A stretch of DNA of 64,000 nucleotides from Nitratireductor sp. B36 (GCF_020833685.1 NZ_JACKZY010000003.1:262997-326996); one strand, 5' to 3'; positions 1 to 9,617 are shown, numbered from the stretch's first letter. The notes: generated from the letters alone by a model not told the origin. A program made the numbers and translations.

Positions 1-600
1 GGCGCCAGGCACCCTCGTCCTTCGACAGGCTCAGGATGAGGGTTGCTGGAAGCTCCGGCCTTCTTCAAACGTGAAATGCGGATGCAGGAGCATATGCCAC
101 GCGTGGCGCGATGAAGCTGACCGGTACGGCGCCAGGCACTCTCGCCCGTCGACGAGCTCAGGATGAGGGGTACTGGAAGCTCCGTGCTTTCTTCAAACGT
201 GAAATGCGGATGCAGTAGCATATGCCACGCGTGGCGCGATGAAGTTCACCGGTACGGCGCCAGGCACCCTCGTCCTTCGACAGGCTCAGGATGAGGGTTG
301 CTGGAAGCTCCGGCCTTCTTCAAACGTGAAATGTGGATGCGGGAGCATATGCCACGCGTGACGCGGTGAAGCTGACCGGTACCGCGCCAGGCACCCTCGC
401 CCTTCGACAGGCTCAGGATGAGGGTTACTGGAAGCTCCGTGCCTTCTTCAAACGTGAAACGCGGATGCAGGAGCATATGCCACGCGTGGCGCGATGAAGC
501 TGACCGGTACGGCGCCAGGCACCCTCGCCCTTCGACAGGCTCAGGATGAGGTTTGCTGGAAGCCCCGTGCCTTCTTCAAACGTGAAACGCGCACGCAGAA
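1..600. repeat. Tandem repeat array, unit about 127-128 bp, at least 4.7 copies
   Basis: Units begin at about 1, 128, 256, 383 and 511, each starting with GGCGCCAGGCAC or a one-base variant. Each holds the palindromic core CTTCGACAGGCTCAGGATGA followed by TTCTTCAAACGTGAAA and CATATGCCACGCGTGGCGCG. Copies differ by scattered single bases, so they are not an assembly duplicate. The last unit decays near 600. The window starts inside the array, so it may extend to the left. No credible coding sequence lies here; short open frames across it just translate the repeat. Confidence 0.9.
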
Positions 601-647
601 ATATACACCGTACGTAGCGCTACCGCTTTTCTGAGCGGGTTAAAGAG

Positions 648-680
648 CCCTCACCCTGAGCTTGTCGAAGGGCGAGGGCG
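648..680. repeat. Inverted copy of the dispersed CTTCGACA..AGGATGAGGG repeat
   Basis: The stretch CTGAGCTTGTCGAAGGGCGA is the reverse complement of the core found in the tandem array at 1-600, and of the isolated copies at 45147-45177 and 45288-45318. This short element is widely dispersed between genes in alphaproteobacteria. With the last array copy it could form a long hairpin downstream of the Rid gene, which ends at 722 on the minus strand. I see no gene in 601-721. Confidence 0.75.
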
Positions 681-721
681 CTTGGCTCCGGAGCAAAGTG
701 CTTGCGACGAGCGTCGTTGGG

Positions 722-1129
722 CTAATCGGGCAGGACCGCCGTGGCCTCGATTTCCACCTTCGCTTCGTCCTCGATGAGCGCGGTGACCTGAACGACGCTC
801 ATGGGCGGGAAGTTGCGGCCCATGACGGAGCGATAGGCTTCGCCCAGCTCGCGCAGGCGGGTGGCGTAGGCTTGCTTGTCGGTGATGAACCAGGTGAGGC
901 GCACCACATGCTCCGGGCCGGCGCCGGCTTCCTTCAGAAGCGTGACGATGTTTTCAAGCGCCTGTCGCACCTGGGCGATGAAATCGTCCGTCTCGAACAC
1001 CTGATTGCCGTTCCAGCCGATCTGTCCACCAAGGAAGACGGTGCGCCCCCTTGCAACAACACCATTGGAATACCCTCTGGCCGGAACCCAGTCGGCGGGC
1101 TGGAGAATCTGGTGAAGCGGGACAGTCAT
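722..1129 (-). CDS. Rid (YjgF/YER057c/UK114) family protein without the canonical arginine
   Basis: A 135-residue protein of the family's usual size, starting MTVPLHQILQPADWVPARGY and ending with the typical VEIEATAV strand. Family members form trimers; RidA proper hydrolyses reactive enamines and imines. At the place where RidA has its catalytic arginine (a YPAR-type motif) this protein reads FPPMS, so it belongs to a Rid subgroup lacking that residue. It is the last gene of the long leftward anthranilate-CoA/ABC transporter cluster, 57 bp after the LivF-type ATPase. The dearomatised product of that pathway is itself an enamine, so a role on that intermediate is possible but inferred only from context. 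Confidence 0.85.
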   Translation of the reverse strand: MTVPLHQILQPADWVPARGYSNGVVARGRTVFLGGQIGWNGNQVFETDDFIAQVRQALENIVTLLKEAGAGPEHVVRLTWFITDKQAYATRLRELGEAYRSVMGRNFPPMSVVQVTALIEDEAKVEIEATAVLPD

Positions 1130-1186
1130 GCTATTTCCTTCGTGCTTGGGAACTAAGGTCAGTCGATCCTGACCGTAAAGGCGTGG

Positions 1187-1873
1187 TCACACGCCGAGAA
1201 AGCGCTCCTGGATCTCATCCGTGAGTGCGGAGGGTGCACCGGTCCATGCGGTGCGGCCTTTTTCGAGAATGACGCAGCGATCCGCAACGGGCAAAAGCTC
1301 GCTGAGAGTCTTGTCGACGATCAGGATCGACTGGCCTTCCGCGCGGATGGCGCGGATGGCGCGCCAGATATCCTGACGGATCACCGGGGCAAGCCCTTCG
1401 GTCGCCTCGTCGAGAATGAGCAGGCGCGGATTGGTGGCCAGCGCCCGGCCAATGGCGAGCATCTGCTGCTCGCCGCCAGAAAGTGTGCGCGCATATTGAT
1501 CGCGCCGCTCCGCCAGGCGCGGGAACAGCGCGTTCACGCCATCGAGCGTCCACTTGCCCGGACGGGCAGCGGCGAGGATGTTTTCTTCCACCGTCAGGTT
1601 CGGGAAGCAGCGGCGGCCTTCCGGCACCAGCCCGACACCCAGCCGCGCGATGCGGTGCGGCTTGAGGCGCATGATATCTTTGCCGGCAAAGTTTATGCTG
1701 CCTGACTGTGCGGGCGTGAGGTGGCAGACGGAGCGGATCGTCGTCGTCTTGCCCATGCCGTTACGGCCCATCAGCGCCACTGCCTCGCCTTCCTCGACCG
1801 AAAGGTCGACGCCGAACAGCGCCTGCGATTTGCCGTAGAAGGTTTTCAGATCCCGGATGTCGAGCAGCTTCAT
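1187..1873 (-). CDS. ABC transporter ATP-binding protein, LivF type
   Basis: A 228-residue ATPase of the branched-chain amino acid (HAAT) importer family. Walker A is GRNGMGKTT at residues 36-44, the signature is LSGGEQQM, and Walker B is RLLILDEATEGL. The length matches LivF. Its start overlaps the stop of the LivG-type gene by 4 bp, so the two are translationally coupled. It would couple ATP hydrolysis to uptake by the two permeases encoded upstream. Because the operon carries anthranilate and tryptophan catabolic genes, the substrate is more likely an aromatic compound than leucine or valine; that is inferred from context, as the family also imports aromatic acids and amides. Confidence 0.92.
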   Translation of the reverse strand: MKLLDIRDLKTFYGKSQALFGVDLSVEEGEAVALMGRNGMGKTTTIRSVCHLTPAQSGSINFAGKDIMRLKPHRIARLGVGLVPEGRRCFPNLTVEENILAAARPGKWTLDGVNALFPRLAERRDQYARTLSGGEQQMLAIGRALATNPRLLILDEATEGLAPVIRQDIWRAIRAIRAEGQSILIVDKTLSELLPVADRCVILEKGRTAWTGAPSALTDEIQERFLGV

Positions 1874-2619
1874 GCGCCGTCTCCCAGATAGGCTTCGCGC
1901 ACGGCGGGATGATTGCGGATGTCGTCCACCGTGCCGGTGGCGATGATCCGCCCATAGACGAGGACCGAGATGCGGTCGGCAAGGGCGAAGACGGCGTCCA
2001 TGTCATGCTCGATCAGGAGGATCGGCGCTTCGGCTCGAAGCCCGTCAAGAAAAGTTGTGAGCGCCTGCGAGCCTTCGGGCCCCATGCCGGCCATGGGCTC
2101 ATCCAGCAAAAACGCCTTTGCGCCGAGCGCCAGGGCGATGGCGATTTCGAGCTGGCGGCGTTCGCCGTGCGAAAGCTCGGCGGCGGACACGTCAGCGCGG
2201 TCCGACAGGCCGACGCGGGCAAGCGCTTCATGAGCGGGCTCGGTCAGGCTTCTGTCGTGCATGACGGGTTTGAAGAAACGGAAGCTGGAACCCTGTCGCG
2301 CCTGCACCGCGAGCATCACATTGCGCAGGGCGGAAAATTCCGGGGCGAGTGACGAGACCTGAAATGTGCGGCCCATGCCAAGCCGCGCGCGGGCGGCCAC
2401 ATCGAGCGGTTTCACATCGCGGCCCTCGAAACGGATTTCGCCGCTGTCCGGCTTCAGCGAGCCGGCAATCTGATGAATGAGGGTCGATTTGCCGGCACCG
2501 TTCGGGCCGATCAGGGCGTGTATTTCACCCGGCCTGAGATCGAGGCTCACACCATCAGTCGCCTTCAGCGCGCCGAAGCTTTTTCTCAGGTCACGGATAT
2601 CGAGAATGGGTTCAGCCAT
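1870..2619 (-). CDS. ABC transporter ATP-binding protein, LivG type
   Basis: A 249-residue ATPase with Walker A GPNGAGKST at residues 38-46, signature LSHGERRQLEIA and Walker B AFLLDEPMAGMG. The C-terminal extension with the LVYGRIIATG segment is typical of LivG. It overlaps the LivM-type permease by 8 bp and the LivF-type ATPase by 4 bp. It should form the ATPase heterodimer with that LivF-type protein on the cytoplasmic face of the importer. Confidence 0.92.
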   Translation of the reverse strand: MAEPILDIRDLRKSFGALKATDGVSLDLRPGEIHALIGPNGAGKSTLIHQIAGSLKPDSGEIRFEGRDVKPLDVAARARLGMGRTFQVSSLAPEFSALRNVMLAVQARQGSSFRFFKPVMHDRSLTEPAHEALARVGLSDRADVSAAELSHGERRQLEIAIALALGAKAFLLDEPMAGMGPEGSQALTTFLDGLRAEAPILLIEHDMDAVFALADRISVLVYGRIIATGTVDDIRNHPAVREAYLGDGA

Positions 2620-3601
2620 GACGCGCCCTCCCGGCCAGAAGGCCCATCACGCCGCCGCGGGCAAACAGCACCACGGCCAGCAGGATCAGCCCGAGGAAAA
2701 ACTGCCAATGCTCTGTGATGCCGCCCAGCGCGAACTCGAACAGGACATAGACGATGGCGCCCGCGAGCGGCCCGGCAAGCCGGCCGACCCCGCCGATGAT
2801 AATCAAAACGATCAGCTCGCCCGACATGTGCCAGGAAAACATGGATGGGCTGACGAAGCGGTTGAGATCGGCAAAAAGCGCTCCGGCGAGCGCCGTCATC
2901 ATCGCGGAGATGACGAAGGCCACCAAACGCACCCTGAACGGGCCGATGCCGACGGCGGCAAGCCGCGTATCGTTCTGTCGCCCGGCCTGAAGTGCAGCAC
3001 CGAAGCGGGAATCCCGTATCAGCGCGAAAAAGACGAGGCCGATCACCAGAAGGCCAAAACAGATGAGGAAGAAGCTCATCGGGGCGAGTGTGTTCGTGCC
3101 GGGGAAGGTGTTGCGGACATAGATCGAAAGACCGTCCTCGCCTCCATAGGCGGGCCAGGAGATGGCGAAATAGTAGATCATCTGCGCGAAGGCGAGGGTG
3201 ATCATGATGAAGTAGACGCCGGAGGTCCTGAGCGAAATCAGGCCGATCAGAACGGCAACGAGCCCGGCGGCGATCGCGCCGGCGATCCAGATGACAATCA
3301 TCTGGTTGGTGCCGGGCAGGCCGAGGAGAAGCGGTTCGCTGTTGAAGGCGTGGGTGGCTAGAATGCCTGCCGCATAGCCGCCAATGCCGAAGAAGGCGGC
3401 ATGGCCGAAGGAGACCAGCCCGCCGAGACCGAGCGCGATGTTGAGCCCGGTGGCGGCAAGGCCGAGGATCGCCATGCGGGTCGCAAGCGTGATGTAGAAG
3501 GTCTCGCCCATCGCCTGCGCGATGAAGGCTGCAGCGAGAAGGCCGGCGACGATGACGATGCTGATGGTTGTTTCGCGTGTCATGGCCTGTCCCTCATGCA
3601 T
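2612..3601 (-). CDS. ABC transporter permease, LivM type
   Basis: A 329-residue, very hydrophobic protein with about eight to ten predicted membrane segments. The LivM hallmarks are GLNIALGLGGLVSFGHAAFF near the N-terminus and the EAA-like cytoplasmic loop in the C-terminal third. Start ATG overlaps the LivH-type stop by 8 bp. It is one of the two membrane subunits of the importer. The substrate is unknown; location in the anthranilate-CoA cluster points to an aromatic substrate. Confidence 0.92.
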   Translation of the reverse strand: MHEGQAMTRETTISIVIVAGLLAAAFIAQAMGETFYITLATRMAILGLAATGLNIALGLGGLVSFGHAAFFGIGGYAAGILATHAFNSEPLLLGLPGTNQMIVIWIAGAIAAGLVAVLIGLISLRTSGVYFIMITLAFAQMIYYFAISWPAYGGEDGLSIYVRNTFPGTNTLAPMSFFLICFGLLVIGLVFFALIRDSRFGAALQAGRQNDTRLAAVGIGPFRVRLVAFVISAMMTALAGALFADLNRFVSPSMFSWHMSGELIVLIIIGGVGRLAGPLAGAIVYVLFEFALGGITEHWQFFLGLILLAVVLFARGGVMGLLAGRARHG

Positions 3602-4514
3602 TCGCCGCGAACAGGCCCTGCGGCCTGAAAGCGAGGATGAGGGCCATGACGATGTAGATCAGCATGGAGGCAAGCGCTGCGCCGACGGTTGCGGCTTCGG
3701 AATTGGGCATGAACAGGCCGAAGACATGCGGCAGCAGAAAGCGGCCAAGCGTTTCTGTCAGCCCCACCAGTATGGAGCCGACCAGCGCGCCCTTGATGGA
3801 GCCGATGCCGCCAATGACGATGACCACGAAGGCGAGGATCAGCACCGGCTCGCCCATGCCCACCTGCACCGACTGAAGCGCGCCGACCATCGCGCCGGCA
3901 AGGCCGGCAAGGGCAGCGCCCAGCGCGAAAACGAGCGTGTAGAGCGTGCCGATGTCGATGCCGAGGGCGCCGATCATTTCACGGTCGGACTCGCCGGCGC
4001 GGATGCGCATGCCAAGGCGCGTCTTGCCGATCAGGAGATAGAGCCCGATGGCAACCGCGATGCCGACGCCGATCACCGCGAGACGGTAGATGGGGTATTG
4101 CGCGCCGCCGGGCAGGTGCACCGCGCCGGAAAGAAGCTGCGGAATGTCGAGATAGAGCGGGAAGGAGCCGAAAACCCAGCGCGTGCCCTCGGAGAAGATG
4201 AGGATCAGCGCGAAGGTGGCGAGCACCTGATCGAGATGGTCGCGTTCGTAAAGCCGTCTTATGACGAGGATTTCGACCAGCGCGCCAGCGGCGGCGGCGG
4301 CAGCGAGACTGGCGACGAGGCCGAGCCAGAAGGAGCCGGTCGCTGCGGCCACGGTCGCGCAGGCAAATGCGCCGACCATGAAGAGCGAACCATGCGCAAG
4401 GTTGATGAGCCCCATGACGCCGAAGATCAGCGTCAGGCCGGCGGCCATCAGAAACAGCATCACGCCGAACTGCAGGCCATTCAGGATTTGCTCTATGAGA
4501 AGGGTCAGGGACAC
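3594..4514 (-). CDS. ABC transporter permease, LivH type
   Basis: A 306-residue membrane protein beginning MSLTLLIEQILNGLQFGVML, with the family motif FGVMGLINLAHGSLFMVGAF and the later VIGGIGSIKGALVG loop. It is the partner of the LivM-type permease, which it overlaps by 8 bp. A 175-bp gap upstream, filled by a pair of opposed repeats (4561-4684), separates it from the binding-protein gene. Such repeats within an operon often stabilise the upstream message, which would favour high binding-protein levels; that role is inferred. Confidence 0.92.
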   Translation of the reverse strand: MSLTLLIEQILNGLQFGVMLFLMAAGLTLIFGVMGLINLAHGSLFMVGAFACATVAAATGSFWLGLVASLAAAAAAGALVEILVIRRLYERDHLDQVLATFALILIFSEGTRWVFGSFPLYLDIPQLLSGAVHLPGGAQYPIYRLAVIGVGIAVAIGLYLLIGKTRLGMRIRAGESDREMIGALGIDIGTLYTLVFALGAALAGLAGAMVGALQSVQVGMGEPVLILAFVVIVIGGIGSIKGALVGSILVGLTETLGRFLLPHVFGLFMPNSEAATVGAALASMLIYIVMALILAFRPQGLFAANA

Positions 4515-4560
4515 GGGGAATTTTCACCGTCTGGTTTTTGGGGAGGAGCGCTGCGTGGAC

Positions 4561-4684
4561 GCCTCCCTCTCCCCGTTCACGGGGAGAGGGTGAGGGTGAG
4601 GGGCTGCGCCATGATCTGCAAACATGGGCGCCCGCCCCTCATCCGCCTGCCGGCACCTTCTCCCCGCCAGCGGGGAGAAGGAGG
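4561..4684. repeat. Intergenic palindromic repeat pair (family B), copy 1
   Basis: Two hairpin arms in opposite orientation. The first contains CTCTCCCCGTTCACGGGGAG followed by GGTGAGGGTGAGGGGC. The second contains CCCCTCATCCGCCTGCCGGC followed by CTTCTCCCCGCCAGCGGGGA. The same pair recurs at 5874-5986 and 11690-11797. It lies between the LivH-type permease and the binding-protein gene, in the untranslated part of the operon. It resembles BIME/REP-type elements in size and position. Confidence 0.85.
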
Positions 4685-4689
4685 CTGTC

Positions 4690-5826
4690 CTACATCTTGC
4701 ACTCGGCCGCGTAGGCGTCCTTGTGATCGGTGAATGCGGTGGCCACGATCTTGTTGGTCAGCGTGTCACCATCCTTCACCACCTCGCGGACATAGAAATC
4801 CTGGATCGGGTGGTTGTTGGTGTTGAAAGAGAATTTTCCGCGAACGGAATCGAAATCCGCTTCCTTCAACGCCGCGCGGAAGGCGTCCTTATCCTTCACG
4901 CTTGCCTTTTCGGCGGCAGAAAGGATGAGGTTTGCCGTGTCATACCCTTGCGCGGCATAGACGGAGGGCAGGCGGCCATAGGCTTCCTTGAAGCCTTCGA
5001 CGAAAGCCTTGTTGGCCTCATTGTCGAGATCATAGGCCCAGGAAGCGGTGTTTTTCACCCCAAGCGCCGCATCGCCAATGGCGGGCAGCACGTCCTGGCT
5101 GAAGGAGAAAGCAGGTCCAAGCAGCGGCAGGCCAACGCCCGACTGGGCATATTGCTTGGTGAAGGCAATGCCCATGCCGCCCGGTAGGAAGATGAACACC
5201 GAATCCGCACCCGAAGCGCGAATCTGGGCGATCTCGGCGGCATAGTCCGTCTGACCGAGCTTGGTGTAGACCTCACCCGCCAGTTCACCCTTGTAGAAGC
5301 GCTTGAAGCCGGTCAGCGAATCTTTGCCGGCCGGATAGTTGGGCGCCATGATGAAGGTCTTTTTGTAGTCCTTGTTGGCGGCCTCGCCCATCGCCTCGTG
5401 GAAATTGTCGTTCTGATAGGCGACGTTGAAATAGCTCGGGCTGCATCCGGCACCGGCAAGGGCCGAGGGGCCGGCGTTGACTGACAGATAGATCACGTCC
5501 TGCGCCGTGGCCGACGGCACGACCGCCATGGCCAGGTTCGACCAGATGATGCCGGTCATCAGGTCCACCTTGTCGCTCTGGATCATCTTGTCGGCGATCT
5601 GGACCGCAAGTTCCGGCTTCTGGGCGTCGTCTTCAATAACGACATCGACTTCCTTGTTGCCGGACTGCTCGATGGCGAGCATGAAACCGTCGCGGGCATC
5701 AATGCCAAGGCCTGCGCCGCCGCCCGAAAGCGTGGTGATCATGCCGATCTTGATCGGTTCGGCGAAGGCGTTTCCGGCGACGCTTGCCGAAAGGGCAAGC
5801 AGGCTTGCTGCAAGTAGCTTCTTCAT
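4690..5826 (-). CDS. ABC transporter substrate-binding protein, LivJ/K type
   Basis: The ATG at 5826 gives 378 residues starting MKKLLAASLLALSASVAGNA with a clean signal peptide cut after AFA at about residue 22. It is preceded by GGGAGAA at good spacing; an open frame reaching 5934 runs through repeat sequence and is not the true start. The mature part opens EPIKIGMITTLSGGGAGLG, typical of type I periplasmic binding proteins for amino acids and aromatic acids. It delivers the substrate to the two permeases and two ATPases encoded downstream. The ligand is not readable from sequence. Confidence 0.92.
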   Translation of the reverse strand: MKKLLAASLLALSASVAGNAFAEPIKIGMITTLSGGGAGLGIDARDGFMLAIEQSGNKEVDVVIEDDAQKPELAVQIADKMIQSDKVDLMTGIIWSNLAMAVVPSATAQDVIYLSVNAGPSALAGAGCSPSYFNVAYQNDNFHEAMGEAANKDYKKTFIMAPNYPAGKDSLTGFKRFYKGELAGEVYTKLGQTDYAAEIAQIRASGADSVFIFLPGGMGIAFTKQYAQSGVGLPLLGPAFSFSQDVLPAIGDAALGVKNTASWAYDLDNEANKAFVEGFKEAYGRLPSVYAAQGYDTANLILSAAEKASVKDKDAFRAALKEADFDSVRGKFSFNTNNHPIQDFYVREVVKDGDTLTNKIVATAFTDHKDAYAAECKM

Positions 5827-5873
5827 GTGTGTTCTCCCTTTTTTGTTCCCGTTTATCTGCTGGGCAGGTGTTT

Positions 5874-5986
5874 GCCCCTCATCCGCCTGCCGGCACCTTC
5901 TCCCCGCAAGCGAGGAGAAGGGGGCTGAATGCAACGTTTATGCCTCCCTCGCCCGGCTTGCGGGGAGAGGGTAAGGGTGAGGGGCT
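5874..5986. repeat. Intergenic palindromic repeat pair (family B), copy 2
   Basis: This is the same two-armed element as at 4561-4684: CCCCTCATCCGCCTGCCGGC then CTCCCCGCAAGCGAGGAGAA, and in the other arm CGGGGAGAGGGTAAGGGTGAGGGG. It fills most of the 185-bp gap between the binding-protein gene and tryptophan 2,3-dioxygenase. I see no independent promoter in the remaining bases, though one cannot be excluded. Confidence 0.85.
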
Positions 5987-6011
5987 GGTGCGGCGGTTCA
6001 TCATCATCTCC

Positions 6012-6845
6012 TCACATGTCCGTTCGAACTCTCCAGAGCTCGGGGAATAGTTCCACATCCAGCATCTTGCGCAAGTAGGAAACGCCGGATGTGCCGCCGG
6101 TCCCGCGTTTCAGCCCGATGATCCGTTCGACGGTGGTCACGTGGTTGAAGCGCCAGCGGCGGAAATAGTCTTCGAAATCAATCAGTTTTTCGGCCAGCTC
6201 GTAAAGCGCCCAATGTGCATCGGGCCGCGCATAGACTGCCTTCCATGCGGCCTGAACCTGTTCATTGGACTCGCGCTTCTCACGCCAGCTCGTCCGCTCC
6301 GCATCGGGGCCAATGTCGAAACCGTTGCGCGCCAGAAGCTGCAGCGCCTCGTCATAGAGGCTGGGCTCGGCCAGAATTTCTTCAAGCCGCGCCGTAATCT
6401 GCGGCAGATCGGAGTGCGGCTTGAGCATGGCAAGATTTCTATTGCCGGCCAGAAACTCGATGGAGCGATATTGCCACGACTGGAAGCCCGAGGACTGGCC
6501 AAGCGCATCGCGGAAGGTGGAATACTCGCTGGGCGTCATGGTGCGCAGTACGTCCCAGGCGCTGTTCAACTGCTCGAAGATGCGTGCCACGCGGGTCAGC
6601 ATCTTGAAGGCCGGGCGCAGGCGGTCTTCGGCGATGGCCGCGCGTGCGGAGCGGATCTCGGTGATGGCGAGTTTCATCCAGAGCTCGGAGGTCTGGTGCT
6701 GGATGATGAACAGCAGCTCATCACGCGCTTCAGACAGGGGTTCCTGCGCATCGAGGATCTTTTCCAGATGCAGATAGTCGCTGTAGGACATGGGCGGCTT
6801 GATATCCGCTGCCCTGTCGTCGTCGAGCTCCGGCTGGCTTGCCAT
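6012..6845 (-). CDS. kynA: Tryptophan 2,3-dioxygenase
   Basis: A 277-residue protein of normal bacterial length. It is a cytoplasmic heme enzyme that opens the indole ring of L-tryptophan to N-formylkynurenine with O2. The family signature [14 protein letters not shown] contains the active-site histidine. The C-terminal [20 protein letters not shown] holds the proximal heme histidine. The stop-to-start gap to the CoA ligase gene is 2 bp, so the two are co-transcribed. Its presence beside an anthranilate-CoA pathway and opposite a formamidase-like gene links tryptophan breakdown to anthranilate; kynureninase, needed in between, is missing from this window. Confidence 0.97.
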   Translation of the reverse strand: MASQPELDDDRAADIKPPMSYSDYLHLEKILDAQEPLSEARDELLFIIQHQTSELWMKLAITEIRSARAAIAEDRLRPAFKMLTRVARIFEQLNSAWDVLRTMTPSEYSTFRDALGQSSGFQSWQYRSIEFLAGNRNLAMLKPHSDLPQITARLEEILAEPSLYDEALQLLARNGFDIGPDAERTSWREKRESNEQVQAAWKAVYARPDAHWALYELAEKLIDFEDYFRRWRFNHVTTVERIIGLKRGTGGTSGVSYLRKMLDVELFPELWRVRTDM

Positions 6846-6847
6846 GG

Positions 6848-8467
6848 TCAGTTTTTCTCCCGCAGGCGGAAACGCTGGATCTTGCCCGTCTCGGTCTTCG
6901 GCAGAGCGTCCAGAAACTTGATGGAACGTGGATATTTGTAAGGCGCGATTGCTGCCTTCACGTGGTCCTGAAGCCGTTTCACCGTGAGCTCATCGCGCGC
7001 GACCCCTTCGGCCAGCACCACATGGGCTTCGACAATCTGTCCGCGCTCCTCGCTCGGTGCACCGATGACGGCGCATTCCATGACCTCGGCATGGGCAAGC
7101 AATGCCGCTTCCACCTCGGGACCGGCGATGTTGTAGCCTGCAGAGACGATCATGTCGTCGGAGCGGGCTGCGAAATGGAAGCGGCCGTCCTCATCCTGAT
7201 AAAAGCTGTCGCCCGTCAGATTCCAGCCGTCGCGGACATACTCCTTCTGCCGTTCGTCGGCGAGATAGCGGCAGCCGGTCGGGCCGCGCACGGCCAGTCG
7301 GCCGGTTTCGCCGCGCGGCAGTTCGTTCATGTCTTCATCAACGATCCGCGCTTCATAGCCCGTCACCGGGCGGCCCGTGGTGGCGGGATGACGATCATCG
7401 AAACGGTTGGAGATGAAGATATGCAGCATCTCGGTTGCGCCAATACCGTCGAGGATCGGTTTGCCTGTCTTTTCCGTCCACGCCTCGAACACCGGGCCGG
7501 GCAGGGTCTCGCCCGCCGAGACGGCAACGCGGAGCGAGGAGAGATCCGCCCCCTCGTCCATCGCCGCCATCATGGCGCGGTAGGCGGTGGGAGCAGTGAA
7601 GCTCACCGTGGCACGGTATTTTTCGATGATCTCGATCATATTGGGCGGGGTGGCGCTTTCAAGCAGCGTCGCCGTTGCGCCAAAACGCAAGGGAAAGATC
7701 GCCAGACCGCCAAGCCCGAAGGTGAAGGCGAGCGGTGGCGAGCCGACGAACACATCGTCAGGCGTGACCTGAAGCACTTCCTTCGCATAGGCATCGGCGA
7801 TGATCAGCAGATCGCGATGGAAATGCATGGTCGCCTTGGGCGTGCCGGTGGTGCCGGAGGTGAACCCCAGAAGCGCGACATCGTCACGACCGGTTTTGAC
7901 GGCATCGAACTGAACAGGCTTGTCGAGGGCGATGCGGTCTAGCTCGGCGTCGAAATTGGCGGTGCCGTCGAAGCCGACGACTTTCTTGAGGAATTTGCTG
8001 TCCTTGGCGCAGGCGACGAGCTCGTCCTTGATGCGGGTGTCGCACAGCGCAAGGCCGATCTCTGCCTTGTCGACAATCTTGGCCAGTTCGCCGGCGCGCA
8101 GCATCGGCATGGTGTTGACGACAACTGCGCCTGCCTTCGTGGCGGCCAGCCAGCACGCCACCATGGCCGGGTTGTTGGCCGAGCGGATGAGGATTCGGTT
8201 GCCCGGCTTGACGCCGTAATCTTCCACCAGCGCATGGGCGAGGCGGCTCGTCCAGTCTGCCAGTTCCTTGTATGTGCGTCGCCGGCCATTGCCGATCAGC
8301 GCCACGCGGTCGCCAAAACCACGCTCGACCATGCGGTCGGTCAGTTCGACGCCGGCATTCAGATAGTCGGGGTATTCAAAACCGTCGAGCAGGAATTCCG
8401 GCCATTGGTCCTGCGGCGGGAGATTGTCCCGCGCGAATGTGTCTGTGTGACCCGTCGGTCCGAGCAT
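6848..8467 (-). CDS. Benzoate-CoA / 2-aminobenzoate-CoA ligase (AMP-forming)
   Basis: A 539-residue member of the acyl-adenylate-forming family. The ATP-binding loop [15 protein letters not shown] is near residues 203-217, and the C-terminal catalytic lysine motif [13 protein letters not shown] is intact. The family converts an aryl acid, ATP and CoA to aryl-CoA, AMP and pyrophosphate. Benzoate-CoA ligases and the Azoarcus 2-aminobenzoate-CoA ligase (AbmG) are the closest types by architecture. Context (tryptophan dioxygenase next door, aminobenzoyl-CoA monooxygenase in the same operon) favours 2-aminobenzoate as substrate. It starts at ATG 8467, 10 bp after the acyl-CoA dehydrogenase stop. 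Confidence 0.9.
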   Translation of the reverse strand: MLGPTGHTDTFARDNLPPQDQWPEFLLDGFEYPDYLNAGVELTDRMVERGFGDRVALIGNGRRRTYKELADWTSRLAHALVEDYGVKPGNRILIRSANNPAMVACWLAATKAGAVVVNTMPMLRAGELAKIVDKAEIGLALCDTRIKDELVACAKDSKFLKKVVGFDGTANFDAELDRIALDKPVQFDAVKTGRDDVALLGFTSGTTGTPKATMHFHRDLLIIADAYAKEVLQVTPDDVFVGSPPLAFTFGLGGLAIFPLRFGATATLLESATPPNMIEIIEKYRATVSFTAPTAYRAMMAAMDEGADLSSLRVAVSAGETLPGPVFEAWTEKTGKPILDGIGATEMLHIFISNRFDDRHPATTGRPVTGYEARIVDEDMNELPRGETGRLAVRGPTGCRYLADERQKEYVRDGWNLTGDSFYQDEDGRFHFAARSDDMIVSAGYNIAGPEVEAALLAHAEVMECAVIGAPSEERGQIVEAHVVLAEGVARDELTVKRLQDHVKAAIAPYKYPRSIKFLDALPKTETGKIQRFRLREKN

Positions 8468-8477
8468 ATGTTCACCC

Positions 8478-9617
8478 TCATTTTATCTGCCGTGCAATGA
8501 CGACTTTCTGGACGTCTGATGCGCCCTCATAGATGCGCAGAGCCCTGATCTCCCGGTAAAGGCTCTCCACGATATGTCCGCGGCGCACGCCATCACCGCC
8601 GTGGATTTGCACTGCCTTGTCGATGACCTGCTGTGCGCGGTCGGTGGCGAAGAGTTTTGCCATGGCAGCCTCGCGGGTCACGCGCGGCGCGCCCATGTCC
8701 TTGGTCCATGCGGCGCGGTAAATGAGGAGAGCGGCAGCGTCGACATCAAGCGCCATATCCGCGATGTGGCCCTGCACCATCTGCAGGTCGAACAGCGGTG
8801 CGCCGAAAAGCTCGCGGCTGCCTGCCCGGTCCAGTGTCTCGTCCAGCGCGCGACGCGCAAAGCCGAGTGCGGCCGCACCCACGGTCGAGCGGAACACGTC
8901 GAGCACCGACATGGCGATCTTGAATCCTTCGCCCGGCTTGCCGATCAGTGCGGAGGCCGGCACGCGCACATCGTTGAAAGAGAGCCGCGCCAACGGATGC
9001 GGCGCGATCACGTCCAGACGTTCTGCGACCTCCAGCCCCGGCGTGTCCGCAGGGACGAGAAAGGCGGAGATGCCCTTCGCGCCCGGCGCTTCGCCGGTGC
9101 GGGCAAAGACCGTGTAGAGATCGGCGATGCCACCATTGGAAATCCAGGTCTTTTCGCCTGAAAGCACATAATCATCGCCATCGCGGGTGGCGGTCATGTC
9201 CATGTTTGCGACGTCCGAACCGGAGCGTGGCTCGGAAAGGGCGAAGGCGGATATAGCCTTGCCGGCGCGGGTCCTGTCGAGCCATTGCTGCTGTTCGGGC
9301 GTGCCGAACAGGCTGATCGCGCCGGTGCCGAGCCCCTGCATGGCGAAGGCGAAATCGGCCAGCCCGTCATGACGGGCCAGCGTTTCGCGCGTCAGGCAAA
9401 GCGTGCGCACATCGAGCGGGCCGGGATTGGCGGTGTCGAGCGCGGTGGGCTTCAGGAAGCCGGCTTCGCCGAGCCGCGCAACGAGGTCGCGGCAGGCGGC
9501 GTCCACATCGCTGTGGTCGACGGGGAGGTTTTGGGCGCACCATGCGTCGAGTTTATCGGCCCAGTCGCGGTGGCGCTGTTCGAAGAAGGGCCAGTCGAGG
9601 AAGGAGCGGTCAGGCAT
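8478..9617 (-). CDS. Acyl-CoA dehydrogenase
   Basis: A 379-residue FAD enzyme of normal family length. It has the FAD-binding [15 protein letters not shown] region, the [20 protein letters not shown] strand and the C-terminal [18 protein letters not shown] signature. I use the ATG at 9617, which shares one base with the stop of the enoyl-CoA hydratase gene; a TTG one codon earlier is the alternative. It is likely to oxidise an alicyclic acyl-CoA formed after ring reduction of aminobenzoyl-CoA, feeding electrons to ETF. That role rests on operon context; exact substrate unknown. Confidence 0.92.
   Translation of the reverse strand: MPDRSFLDWPFFEQRHRDWADKLDAWCAQNLPVDHSDVDAACRDLVARLGEAGFLKPTALDTANPGPLDVRTLCLTRETLARHDGLADFAFAMQGLGTGAISLFGTPEQQQWLDRTRAGKAISAFALSEPRSGSDVANMDMTATRDGDDYVLSGEKTWISNGGIADLYTVFARTGEAPGAKGISAFLVPADTPGLEVAERLDVIAPHPLARLSFNDVRVPASALIGKPGEGFKIAMSVLDVFRSTVGAAALGFARRALDETLDRAGSRELFGAPLFDLQMVQGHIADMALDVDAAALLIYRAAWTKDMGAPRVTREAAMAKLFATDRAQQVIDKAVQIHGGDGVRRGHIVESLYREIRALRIYEGASDVQKVVIARQIK

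Noticed and set aside
246-476. 76-codon minus-strand frame in the tandem repeat
   Set aside because: It translates the repeat itself (ILSLSKGEG-like peptides) and has no start signal.
662-1156. 164-codon plus-strand frame starting in a repeat
   Set aside because: It begins in the dispersed repeat and then runs antisense to the Rid gene.
3522-4733. 403-codon plus-strand open frame
   Set aside because: Antisense to the LivH-type permease and crosses repeat family B; charged, repetitive product.
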